This document shows, piece after piece, positions 27,651 through 39,007 of a DNA stretch of 62,287 nucleotides. The notes under the pieces were generated by a model that was not told the DNA's origin, did no database searches, and saw nothing but the letters and a program-made list of their open reading frames with translations. This stretch comes from an uncultured Bacteroidales bacterium. GTDB taxonomy: Bacteria; Bacteroidota; Bacteroidia; Bacteroidales; UBA932. How positions within the stretch are numbered: the first letter of the stretch is position 1; each line of letters starts with the position of its first letter. The DNA lies in assembly GCA_944322585.1 (NCBI GenBank), contig CALUPB010000016.1, positions 1-62,287 on the forward strand, given 5' to 3'. A program made the position numbers and the translations under genes.

Positions 27651-27814
27651 CAAACTTACATATAAATCCGCTATTTCTGCTCCGGCCGGATAAAAAAGTC
27701 AGATCTTTTCAGGAAATTGTAATCTGTAGCTCCGGAGCAAACTGCACTGAAACCGGAATTGCCCCTTAATATTCCGATTGCTATGGCAATTTAACGAATT
27801 ATATTGTATATTTG
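27651..27814. promoter_or_regulatory. Divergent promoter elements
   Basis: On the minus strand TAAGTTTG at 27658-27651 serves the small membrane protein gene. On the plus strand TATATTTG at 27807-27814 serves the coiled-coil gene. Both fit TAnnTTTG. No correctly spaced -33 box was clear. The plus-strand transcript would have a leader of about 80 bases. Confidence 0.45.
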
Positions 27815-27907
27815 TACGATATGAGTTGAAAACATGGCATCGGGCGTGGAGTTGTCCATGTATTTGGATGGACAGGGTTTCCGCCAGTGCCCCAAATGGA
27901 TTTGTCT

Positions 27908-28816
27908 ATGGAAGAGAACAGGAAGATTGAACAGTTGCCGGGCAGGAATGAAGAGCAGTCTGCCGGGCTGAAGAAGACGATGTATGTTCTGGCGGCGGTG
28001 GCGGCCGTACTGCTTGTCGCTCTGGCTGCGGTATGGATGGAAAGATCATCCCTCGTGAAAGAACTGAAGATCGAGAAGGAAGATCTTACGAAGGAGATGA
28101 TAGCTCTGCAGAATGACTATGCGAGTCTTTCTTCTGACTATGAATCAATAAACATGCAGTTGGATTCTTCCCGTGAGGAAGTGTCGCAGCTGATTGAGAG
28201 GATAAAGAGGACTGAAGCCACAAACAGGACCAAGATCCGTCAGTATGAGAAGGAACTCGGTACTCTCAGGAGCATAATGAGGAACTATATCGTTCAGATA
28301 GATTCGCTCAACACCCTTAATCAGAAACTTACCGCCGATGCGGCAGCTGCACGCAGGGAAGCGGCGGAGAGCCGTCGACAGAACGAGGAACTCAACAGGA
28401 CAGTCAAGGATCTTTCCGGCCAGGTTGCGGCAGGAGCTGTCCTCAAGGGACGCGGTCTGAGGCTTGATGCCTATAATGCATCGAACAGGATTACGGACAG
28501 GAGCAGCAGGGTAGTGCGCCTTATGGCAACTCTCAGCCTTGTGGAGAACGAACTGGCAGACAAGGGTGCTACACGGGTATACATTCAGGTCAAGGATCCG
28601 GACGGAGCATTGCTTACGAATGCTTCCAGCAAGGAATTCTTGCTTGACGGCCAGCCGATGATGGCATCTGCTTCAAGGGAAGTCGATTATCAGGGCTCGG
28701 AGGTCGAGCTCAGCATATACCTCAACGATATTCCGGATTATGTGAAGGGTATTTATACCGTTGAGGCGTTCACGGAGAAGGGCAGTCTCGGAACGGCTGA
28801 ACTGATGCTCAGATAA
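27908..28816 (+). CDS. Single-pass membrane coiled-coil protein
   Basis: The ATG at 27908 is preferred (302 residues); in-frame GTG at 27887 and ATG at 27896 are alternatives. A short basic N-terminus precedes one membrane helix (about 26-45, Ala/Val-rich 'YVLAAVAAVLLVALAAVW'). A long coiled coil runs about 50-175 and ends in a beta-rich C-terminal domain (about 185-300) with 'GLRLDAYNASNRITDRSSRV' type sequence. This layout fits a conserved Bacteroidetes envelope protein with a periplasmic rod and a terminal domain. No enzymatic motif is seen. It stands alone, followed 98 bases later by hemW. Confidence 0.7.
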   Translation: MEENRKIEQLPGRNEEQSAGLKKTMYVLAAVAAVLLVALAAVWMERSSLVKELKIEKEDLTKEMIALQNDYASLSSDYESINMQLDSSREEVSQLIERIKRTEATNRTKIRQYEKELGTLRSIMRNYIVQIDSLNTLNQKLTADAAAARREAAESRRQNEELNRTVKDLSGQVAAGAVLKGRGLRLDAYNASNRITDRSSRVVRLMATLSLVENELADKGATRVYIQVKDPDGALLTNASSKEFLLDGQPMMASASREVDYQGSEVELSIYLNDIPDYVKGIYTVEAFTEKGSLGTAELMLR

Positions 28817-28914
28817 TTGTCCTGAAGTGTTCCATTCCGGAGCGGACCGATCTTCGGGAAGTCCGGAGGGTCTGGAGGTCAGGCATTGCTGTAGTTTGAT
28901 TTTGTCCTGACTTT

Positions 28915-30534
28915 ATGATATATGTACATGTTCCATATTGCAGAAGTTTCTGCACCTATTGTGACTTCTATTCTGAACTGTCATGCGGAAACCGCAATGC
29001 CTTTGTAGGTGCGGCATGTGCCGAGATAGCTGCAAGGTCGGATGAGATAAGGTCTGGTATAGGGGTCGGATGGAAGGAGATCCGGGGCGACAGGGATGCT
29101 GTCGGGAACAATACATTGTATATCGGAGGCGGAACGCCTTCGGTTCTGTCTCTTGATGAACTGAAGCGGATTGTGTCTGCCTGCCGTGCCGCTGCATTTC
29201 CGGGAGAAAACAGGTCCGGCCGTTGCCGGAAGCCGGATACGGAATGGCTGGTGGACAATGGTGTAACCTGTATCGGCTCCGGACAGGATCCGGTGTCGGA
29301 CCCCGGACATGATGCCGGGATTGACGGGAACAGCCGCTTTGATGAATTTACCGTCGAGGTAAACCCTGATGACATAGTCCGGAAAGGCCCTTCCTATGTG
29401 GAGGGCCTGCTCCGTCTCGGGGTGGACAGGATAAGTATGGGCATCCAGTCATTGGATGACAGGGTACTCGGATGGATGAACCGCCGGCATGACGCCGCTG
29501 CCGCCCGGAAGGCATACAGAATACTGCGTGAAGCGGGAGCAGGGAATATAAGCATAGATCTGATATTCGGGTATGACATGAGATATATCCCGGGATTTGG
29601 CGGGACGGAAGTTCATGGATACAGGCATGCTTCAGGAACGGGTAATGTCAGGATGGACCGGCAGGATGCCGTGGAGCACTGGAGCAGGACTGTGGAGCAG
29701 GCCCTCGATATTTCCGGTGACGGTTCCCTTCCGCAGCATGTTTCCGCCTATCAGCTGTCGGTGGAGGATGGCAGCGTCCTGGCGCAGTCCGTTGCGGAAG
29801 GGAAGTATGCGGAACTTCCGGATGATGTCTGTGCAGAACAGTATTCCGTGCTTTGCAGGTTGTTGAAGGATGCAGGGTACCGTCATTACGAGATCTCGAA
29901 TTTTGCCTTGCCGGGATATGAAGCAAAGCACAATAGCGCTTACTGGCGTCATGTGCCTTATGTCGGTGTCGGTCCGGGGGCACACTCGTTGGTGTACCGG
30001 CCTTCATTTCGGACAGATGCAGGCCCGGTTCCGGATTTGTCTGGCAATCAGACAGCTGACCCTGTACAGATCCCCGGTTCGTCATACAGTCAGGCAGAAG
30101 GCCGGTCATACGGTTCGTCAGACAGTTTGCATACAGGCATGGAATGTCCGCCGCCGGGAGGGGAGGCGTCCGGAACGGATAGGGAGACATGCGGCCTTAT
30201 GCGCAGGTGGAATATTCCGGATGTCGCTGCCTACCTGCAAGCTGCCGCATCCGGAGACTGGGACGGCATCCGCGAGTTTGAATACCTGTCTCGGGAACAG
30301 TATGTCACGGAGGAGATAATGCTCGGGCTCCGGACTGACAGGGGAGTGCCGCGCAGGCTTCTGATGTCGGAATCTTCCAGAGAGCGGAATACGGAAAAAC
30401 TCCTCCGTACGGGTTCTCTTGTTCCCGTCGGAGGAGTTGTCCTGAAGCAGGCGGGTTCAGAAAAGGAATCCCGCCTGCGTATTCCTGAAGATCATTTCTT
30501 CGTTTCGGATGATATCATTTCCGACTTGCTTTGA
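28915..30534 (+). CDS. hemW: HemW-type radical SAM heme chaperone with four inserts
   Basis: A radical SAM protein of the HemW/HemN-like family. The cluster ligands are C9, C13 and C16 (CRSFCTYC, CX3CX2C). Family blocks follow: 'TLYIGGGTPS', 'FTVEVNPDD', 'GVDRISMGIQSLDD', 'NISIDLIFGY', 'QHVSAYQLSVEDGS' and 'HYEISNFALPGYEAKHN.AYW'. HemW inserts heme into respiratory enzymes; the CX3CX2C without a fourth cysteine fits HemW rather than coproporphyrinogen dehydrogenase. At 539 residues it is about 160 longer than usual. The excess sits in hydrophilic inserts at about 44-55, 96-140, 220-249 and 361-431, between conserved blocks, so the core is intact. Confidence 0.85.
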   Translation: MIYVHVPYCRSFCTYCDFYSELSCGNRNAFVGAACAEIAARSDEIRSGIGVGWKEIRGDRDAVGNNTLYIGGGTPSVLSLDELKRIVSACRAAAFPGENRSGRCRKPDTEWLVDNGVTCIGSGQDPVSDPGHDAGIDGNSRFDEFTVEVNPDDIVRKGPSYVEGLLRLGVDRISMGIQSLDDRVLGWMNRRHDAAAARKAYRILREAGAGNISIDLIFGYDMRYIPGFGGTEVHGYRHASGTGNVRMDRQDAVEHWSRTVEQALDISGDGSLPQHVSAYQLSVEDGSVLAQSVAEGKYAELPDDVCAEQYSVLCRLLKDAGYRHYEISNFALPGYEAKHNSAYWRHVPYVGVGPGAHSLVYRPSFRTDAGPVPDLSGNQTADPVQIPGSSYSQAEGRSYGSSDSLHTGMECPPPGGEASGTDRETCGLMRRWNIPDVAAYLQAAASGDWDGIREFEYLSREQYVTEEIMLGLRTDRGVPRRLLMSESSRERNTEKLLRTGSLVPVGGVVLKQAGSEKESRLRIPEDHFFVSDDIISDLL

Positions 30535-30560
30535 GGTTGAGTCGACCTTAATAACTGTTT

Positions 30561-33695
<3,135 letters not shown>

Positions 33696-33728
33696 TTATT
33701 AATTGATATGATGTTGGTTTGTATGATA

Positions 33729-34853
33729 TCATGGTGTCGGATCCGTCCAATGTATCCGGATGCCCTGCCGTTCCATGCCCCTGAACCATGTCATCTGCCG
33801 TTTGGCGAACTGGTGTATGGCTATGGCGAGCCGTTCCCGCATCTGTGCATAGTCCAGTTCTCCCGTGACATACATGGTGACATATTTGTATTCGAGACCA
33901 TAGTAAATCAGGTCTTCCGGTGTCAGCCCGCTGTCAAGCAGCCGCCTTATCTCGTCCGCCATCCCTTCCTCAAGTCTTGCATCGAGCCGCCGGTCGATCC
34001 TTGCGTTCCTTTCGTCGCGGCTGACCAATGTACCTATATAATATGTATGCTTCGGAAGATAGTCTGTCCTCGGAGCAGGATGGTCTTTCTCATAAATGGC
34101 GATTTCCAAAGCGCGGATAAGCCTTTTGCGTGTGTCGAAATCCGTAGTGTTGTGCAGTGGCTTCAGGCTTGCGAGTCTTTTAATGAGAGTCTCCGTGTCT
34201 TCCTTTTCCAGTTCAGCCCTGAGTTCCGGGTCTGCCGGTACCTCCGGGAGGGAATAGCCGCAAGTGGCTGCTTCGATATACAGTCCAGAGCCTCCGCAGA
34301 GGATCGGAATGCCTCCTCTGTGTCTGATGTCGTCATATGCCTTTTCGAAATCGCGCTGGTATTCGTATATATTGTATTTCGACCCCGGAGGGACAATGTC
34401 TATGAGATGGTACGGGATTTCTCCGTATTCTTCCATGTCCTTTCCGGTTCCGATGTCCATCCCTTTGTAGACCTGTCTGGAATCCGCGGAAATGATTTCC
34501 GCTCCTGCGCATCCGGCTCCATGCATCCCGTTCTTTGGACTGCGGTGTTCCGGAATGATTCCCCCATTTGTCCGATCGCTTCCGGAACCGTTCTCCTTCT
34601 GTGAGCGGCCTGTTTCGGAAACACTTCCGTCCGGGCAGCGGATGAAAGGCGATTCTACGGCTTTGTCAAGAAGCCTGTTGAATTCCCTTGCCAGCCGGAC
34701 TGCATATCTCGTCTTGCCTGATGCCGTAGGGCCGAGCACACAGAAAAGATCAGTCTTACCCTCAAGATAAGACTGAAGAAGGACAGAGGCGTCTATTGTT
34801 TCCGCTTCCGGTAGCGGAGCCATGTTCCATTCTTTTTTATTCGGGTTTCCCAT
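33729..34853 (-). CDS. miaA: tRNA dimethylallyltransferase MiaA, with an internal insert
   Basis: MiaA adds a dimethylallyl group to A37 of tRNAs reading UNN codons. The P-loop 'VLGPTASGKTRYAV' is at about 37-50. 'AEIISADSRQVYKGMDIGTGK' at about 117-138, 'YHLIDIVPP', 'GGSGLYIEAATCGY' and a C-terminal 'FAKRQMTWFRG' follow, so the enzyme core is complete. The protein is 374 residues against about 300-310 usually. A hydrophilic insert (about 67-117, rich in Gly, Ser, Asn, Arg) lies between the P-loop helix and the DSRQ strand. A -7 box TAAATTTG lies at 34886-34879 upstream. Confidence 0.93.
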   Translation of the reverse strand: MGNPNKKEWNMAPLPEAETIDASVLLQSYLEGKTDLFCVLGPTASGKTRYAVRLAREFNRLLDKAVESPFIRCPDGSVSETGRSQKENGSGSDRTNGGIIPEHRSPKNGMHGAGCAGAEIISADSRQVYKGMDIGTGKDMEEYGEIPYHLIDIVPPGSKYNIYEYQRDFEKAYDDIRHRGGIPILCGGSGLYIEAATCGYSLPEVPADPELRAELEKEDTETLIKRLASLKPLHNTTDFDTRKRLIRALEIAIYEKDHPAPRTDYLPKHTYYIGTLVSRDERNARIDRRLDARLEEGMADEIRRLLDSGLTPEDLIYYGLEYKYVTMYVTGELDYAQMRERLAIAIHQFAKRQMTWFRGMERQGIRIHWTDPTP

Positions 34854-35068
34854 CAGGCATTGGATAAATGCTCGGCTACAAATTTAAGACAATAAATCGG
34901 TATATAATATAACGGATAAATTAATAAGTATAACAGATTTGTCAAATTCAGCCGGTCTGCGGTGAAATTGACGTTATAGATAGCTTCTGCCGTTCTGGAA
35001 ATTCTCCCGGAAAATCACCGGTAAAATTTATATTGATAAAAATTTAGGCAGCATCCGGGAAATTTTAT

Positions 35069-35076
35069 TACCTTTG
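35069..35076 (+). promoter_or_regulatory. -7 box of the tRNA-Ser gene
   Basis: TACCTTTG matches the Bacteroidetes -7 consensus TAnnTTTG and lies 48 bases ahead of the mature tRNA 5' end. Confidence 0.5.
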
Positions 35077-35123
35077 CAGTCTGTTCCGGAAATTCTTTTT
35101 CATGGAGCGGGACTCATGTTACT

Positions 35124-35211
35124 GGAGAGATGCTCGAGTGGCTTAAGAGGCACGCCTGGAAAGCGTGTATACGACAAAATCGTATCTCGGGTTCGAATCC
35201 CGATCTCTCCG
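35124..35211 (+). tRNA. tRNA-Ser (anticodon GGA)
   Basis: An 88-base class II tRNA. The acceptor stem GGAGAGA (35124-35130) pairs with TCTCTCC (35204-35210), with discriminator G at 35211. The anticodon loop in 'GCCTGGAAAGC' gives GGA for serine. A long variable arm (TACGACAAAATCGTA) and the T loop GGTTCGAATCC are present. CCA is not encoded. The 246 bases that follow, to 35457, hold no gene I can support. Confidence 0.96.
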
Positions 35212-35457
35212 CAAGGCGACAAACTGAAAATTACAAAAGTTGGCAGACGATTTGAATGCCTGTCCCCGCCTTTTTTCGTGGGCTCACGGAAATGCTCTCT
35301 CGGGTCACATACCCTCGTCGCCCCCTCCCACTTGAGTACAGACAATAACAGCAGCCCCAGCAGGTTCTGCGGGAGCTGCCACATGCAAATTTGACTTCAG
35401 GATCCTCGTTCGGCAATCTCCCTGTCTTCGCAGAGCATATCGCTGTCCGAGTGCCGG

Positions 35458-35946
35458 TTACAGCGTTTCCTCCTCGTCATCAGTGTCGGGAATGAGTCCC
35501 TCAGGGATGGCGTCGATACGGGAATATACCCTGACTTCGGACGGATCGTCCGTCGCTGTCCAGATCATGCTGTCTGATGTCAGTCCCGATACGGCATACC
35601 AGTGTGACCACTGCTTGAAATCCATATAGTCGTAGTAGCCGCCTATGGTCTTTTTCTCATGATCGATATCGAACTCTCCGGTCATGACAGACGCCACCGA
35701 AGATGTGGTCTCGATATTGGAGCATGAAGTGAATTCGCCTTGCCGAGTAAGTTCGATATAGGCATAGGTCCCCTCGGCGAGAGGTTCCCCGTTCCATTCG
35801 ACAAGCTCCCATGTCCCGGCTACATTGTAATATGTCAGGGACAGGTATTCTTCCGTCTCTGTCCCGGACTTGTCGCATGATACGGCAAAAGACACCGCCC
35901 AGGCCGTTGCCAGTACATTCAAAATGTTTCTAAAAATATGTTTCAT
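35458..35946 (-). CDS. Small lipocalin-like lipoprotein
   Basis: The start at 35946 gives a 162-residue lipoprotein with a lipobox at C24; the longer frame from 36015 has no signal peptide and overlaps the upstream gene. The mature part 'VAGTWELVEWNGEPL' followed by about eight beta-strand segments resembles the lipocalin-like small lipoproteins of Bacteroidetes. The end is acidic ('DTDDEEETL'). It is the last gene of the SusC/SusD protease cluster, starting one base after the DUF1573 stop codon. Function and ligand are unknown. Confidence 0.7.
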   Translation of the reverse strand: MKHIFRNILNVLATAWAVSFAVSCDKSGTETEEYLSLTYYNVAGTWELVEWNGEPLAEGTYAYIELTRQGEFTSCSNIETTSSVASVMTGEFDIDHEKKTIGGYYDYMDFKQWSHWYAVSGLTSDSMIWTATDDPSEVRVYSRIDAIPEGLIPDTDDEEETL

Positions 35947-35947
35947 C

Positions 35948-36844
35948 TTATCTTCTGATATTTGTTTCATCAATAATTTCCACCTGTATCGTCCTCTGCG
36001 AAGGCGGCAGGTCAAGACCGGTCAGAATGACGGGGACAGCCTTCAGCATCCTCATCGGTACGGCTCCGGGGTCATAGGAGACTACAATGTCCGCCTCCCC
36101 GCCGGGCGGTATCGTCTCGGGTTCGCACCTTAACGTCAGGAACGGCGGCAGCAATCCTGCATCGGCACCTATCGTCAGGGGAGTGTCTCCGGCATTCATG
36201 CACATTATCCTTTCGACACCTTTCTTCTGCCCGTCGAACTTTACGGAGGTACGGCGCAGACAAAGATTCCCCATCCGGTACCGGTACAGCCATACAGGTA
36301 CATCCGCAGCCTCTACATATCCTTTCAGCGACAGGACCGCCGCCGGTCTGGAACCGGAGAGATCGGTGTAGACGAATATCCGTCTCTCGAACTTCCCCGG
36401 ATGGCCCTTGGGATGATACGTTATCGTCAGTGACCCGCTTTTTCCGGGCGCTACCGGCTGCCTGTCGAACGAAGGGACGGCGCATCCGCATGTCGTGGAG
36501 ACTTTCAGCACTGTTACCGGTCTGTCTCCCGTGTTTGTCCATGTATATCCGTATTCCGGCGGGACAGCCGTCTCGTCAATGGTTCCGGTATCTATCACTT
36601 TTGTCCTGAAATGCATCGAAGCGCCTGCTTCCGAGACTTCAGGACAGTACAGGCTGTCTATAGTCTTCTCCCTCCTGTCCAGCTCCGTACTGTCGGCGGC
36701 GTTCCGCTCCGTCAAGGACAGGCTGTCAGCCAAAGTCCTTGACGGGATGACGGAAGCAGGCCGTGAGACAGACCCTCCTGCCATCATCCACAGCGGACAT
36801 GACCAGATGGCAGCAATGGCCGATATGACATATCCCGGTCTCAT
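35948..36844 (-). CDS. DUF1573 exported protein, two repeats
   Basis: A 298-residue protein with an N-terminal signal-like segment and a DUF1573 (ASPM/SPD-2/Hydin-like Ig) domain, seen as 'GYTWTNTGDRPVTVLKVSTTCGCAVPSFDRQPVAPG' type sequence (about 98-133) with the diagnostic CGC. A second similar unit at about 195-290 ('NAGDTPLTIGADAGLLPPF' and 'IPPGGEADIVVSYDPG') lacks the CGC. Such proteins are common in the Bacteroidetes periplasm; the role is unknown. It lies 15 bases after the protease gene in the same operon. Confidence 0.8.
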   Translation of the reverse strand: MRPGYVISAIAAIWSCPLWMMAGGSVSRPASVIPSRTLADSLSLTERNAADSTELDRREKTIDSLYCPEVSEAGASMHFRTKVIDTGTIDETAVPPEYGYTWTNTGDRPVTVLKVSTTCGCAVPSFDRQPVAPGKSGSLTITYHPKGHPGKFERRIFVYTDLSGSRPAAVLSLKGYVEAADVPVWLYRYRMGNLCLRRTSVKFDGQKKGVERIMCMNAGDTPLTIGADAGLLPPFLTLRCEPETIPPGGEADIVVSYDPGAVPMRMLKAVPVILTGLDLPPSQRTIQVEIIDETNIRR

Positions 36845-36859
36845 GTTCCTTCTGAAGGC

Positions 36860-38983
36860 CTACAGCCAGCCCTCGCTTGTGCGGACCGTGATTGCAAAAG
36901 TCTGCTGCACACCGCCGGAGGTTGTGATGGTGGCTGTCGTAGAGCCGCTCTTGAGGCCGAAGAAAGTCAGGTTTCCGGTCACACCGCTTACGGAAGCGGA
37001 AGCACTGGATGCAAGCCCGTCAGCACTTACAGTGGCTACAGACGGGTCATCAACAGTCACGGAGAAACTCTCCCCTTCAAGGAAAGCAGAAGGGGCTACG
37101 GTAACCGAGGCTACGGTAGCCGAGGCTCCTGCATTGATATACACATTGGGGAATTCCATGGCTACGCCCGCACCGTCACCGGCAATCTTGTTCAAGAATG
37201 CGAAGGCATTCACGACACCAGCCCCCATGTTGTTCCTGTATGAGGATAGACGCATAGTGCGTGCATGGATAAGAGGGTCGGCATCCACCTGCCATTTGTA
37301 GTAGAACTTGTCTCCTGACAGGATGTTATCCTTCAACGGGGTCGCGGACTCATACAGAAGATCCATTATCTCGTCTGCGGTGAAATGCTTGTGGAGTCTG
37401 GCTGCGTATGAAAGCCCGAGCGCCACCACTCCGGATACGTGAGGGCAGGCCATTGATGTCCCCTCCATGTAGCCGTAGCCTGACTCGCTTATGTGGGTAG
37501 GTACGGTGGAAAGTATGCATCCTACGGCGCCCCTGTCTCCGTCAGTCTCCTTGAAGTCGAAATAATAGTCCTGGTCCCCTCCTGGAGCGGATATCTTGGT
37601 GTATGTCCCGTAGTTGGTGTATGTGGCTGGAGTAAAGTCACCAGCTACGGCAGCCACTGAGACACAACCGTCATACGCACCGGGGAAACCGGCCATCGGG
37701 GCATACTCATTCCCTGATGCAAAGACCGGAATACCTCCCTTCACCGGCCCGTTCTCGGAACCTGCGTTATGGATGAAATAGTCGAGGGCCGCCTTTTCAA
37801 GAGGGCTGGCATATTCCCATTCGTCCTCATCACGGTAACCAGTGCCGTACTCATACGGGTTTGCAGCGCCTGAAGTATAGCCGAAACTGCACTGGAGGAC
37901 TACGGCCCCGTTGTCGGCTGCATACTTGATGGCCCGGGAGAGACTCACAGTATTCGATGAAAGGTTGCCTGAAAAAATCTGGCATGACATGAGCCTTACT
38001 CCGGTCGTCTCCAGGGCATCGGCTTCGGGACCGGCAATGGAGGATATGCCATCATTGCCGTTGGTGGCCGCTATGATCCCCCCGCAATGAGAGCCGTGCC
38101 CCGTATCGCTGACGGCATCCCAGGAGACATCGCCGCGGCTGTTGATGAAATCATAGCCATGGTAGTCACCGGCATACCCGTTGCCATCATTGTCGTCATG
38201 TGAATACTCCGTCTCATCTTCGTTCACCCAGAGACTGTTCACAAGATCAGGATGCTTGAGGTAGAGCCCCTCGTCGAGCACGGCGACGATTATGGAAGGG
38301 TCACCCTTGCACAGTCCACGCGCTTTCTCCCATGAGATGTCATTGCCGGCGACAAACTTGTCCCGCGCCTCCTTGTCAAAAGGATAGCCGTCCACAGACG
38401 ACACCTCGGAATTGAGAGTGTATTTCGAAGTGTTCTCGGTGATGTTCTTCAGGTTCCACTGCCATTCGAGAAGATCCCCCTCCCCGCTGATACGGGTAGC
38501 CGGAGACGGACGGAAAGGTATCACCTTGCCGTCATACGCCTTCCTTATCGTCAGCACCGGGGATGCGGACTGCACCTCTCCCAGGGCGGAAAGTTTCTCC
38601 ACCACATCCTCCACATCTTCATCCTCGCTGAAATGCACGACATACCAGAGATGCAGTCCGGCCGTACGGGCCCTGTCTTCCGTAGCCCTGTCCACCGGAA
38701 ATACCCGTTCGAGACGGTAACCTCCGATAACATCGAGAAGTTCATCAACAGTATTCACCCCTGAACGTGTGGCGGGCGCCTTGGCGAGTCCGGCTTCCTC
38801 GAGCAGATCCGCCAGCGATTCGTCGAACTTCAGGACCACCTCTCCGGGAAGATATGCCGGAACTGTCTCTTCCGGTGCAGATGTCACCGGAGATTCGGCT
38901 GCCGGGGACACCTTCGCACAGGAAACAGCCGCAACCGTGGCGGCGGATACCAGAAATATATTCAATAATCTCATTTTCATCAT
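36860..38983 (-). CDS. Subtilisin-family (S8) surface lipoprotein protease
   Basis: A 707-residue lipoprotein (lipobox at C22) with an N-terminal inhibitor-like pro-domain (about 40-145, 'LPGEVVLKFDESL'). An S8 catalytic domain runs from about 190 to 600, and a C-terminal Ig-like domain (about 610-707) contains 'SFSVTVDDPSVATVSADGLA', of the bacterial Big_2 type. The triad is D237 ('AVLDEGLYLKHPDL'), H296 ('GHGSHCGG') and S510 ('GTSMACPHVSG'). All three are present, so it should be active. Its position behind SusC/SusD suggests it cuts proteins at the cell surface to make peptides for import. Confidence 0.9.
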   Translation of the reverse strand: MMKMRLLNIFLVSAATVAAVSCAKVSPAAESPVTSAPEETVPAYLPGEVVLKFDESLADLLEEAGLAKAPATRSGVNTVDELLDVIGGYRLERVFPVDRATEDRARTAGLHLWYVVHFSEDEDVEDVVEKLSALGEVQSASPVLTIRKAYDGKVIPFRPSPATRISGEGDLLEWQWNLKNITENTSKYTLNSEVSSVDGYPFDKEARDKFVAGNDISWEKARGLCKGDPSIIVAVLDEGLYLKHPDLVNSLWVNEDETEYSHDDNDGNGYAGDYHGYDFINSRGDVSWDAVSDTGHGSHCGGIIAATNGNDGISSIAGPEADALETTGVRLMSCQIFSGNLSSNTVSLSRAIKYAADNGAVVLQCSFGYTSGAANPYEYGTGYRDEDEWEYASPLEKAALDYFIHNAGSENGPVKGGIPVFASGNEYAPMAGFPGAYDGCVSVAAVAGDFTPATYTNYGTYTKISAPGGDQDYYFDFKETDGDRGAVGCILSTVPTHISESGYGYMEGTSMACPHVSGVVALGLSYAARLHKHFTADEIMDLLYESATPLKDNILSGDKFYYKWQVDADPLIHARTMRLSSYRNNMGAGVVNAFAFLNKIAGDGAGVAMEFPNVYINAGASATVASVTVAPSAFLEGESFSVTVDDPSVATVSADGLASSASASVSGVTGNLTFFGLKSGSTTATITTSGGVQQTFAITVRTSEGWL

Positions 38984-39007
38984 TTGTTTCTCCTATCAGT
39001 CGGGACG

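Noticed and set aside
30535-30560. Terminator between hemW and the GH2 gene
   Set aside because: AGGTTGAGTCGACCT is partly palindromic, but the stem is too short and no T-tract follows.
35100-35384. 94-residue minus-strand frame containing 'CGEIGIRTRD'
   Set aside because: That peptide is the reverse translation of the tRNA-Ser 3' half, a well-known spurious ORF source.
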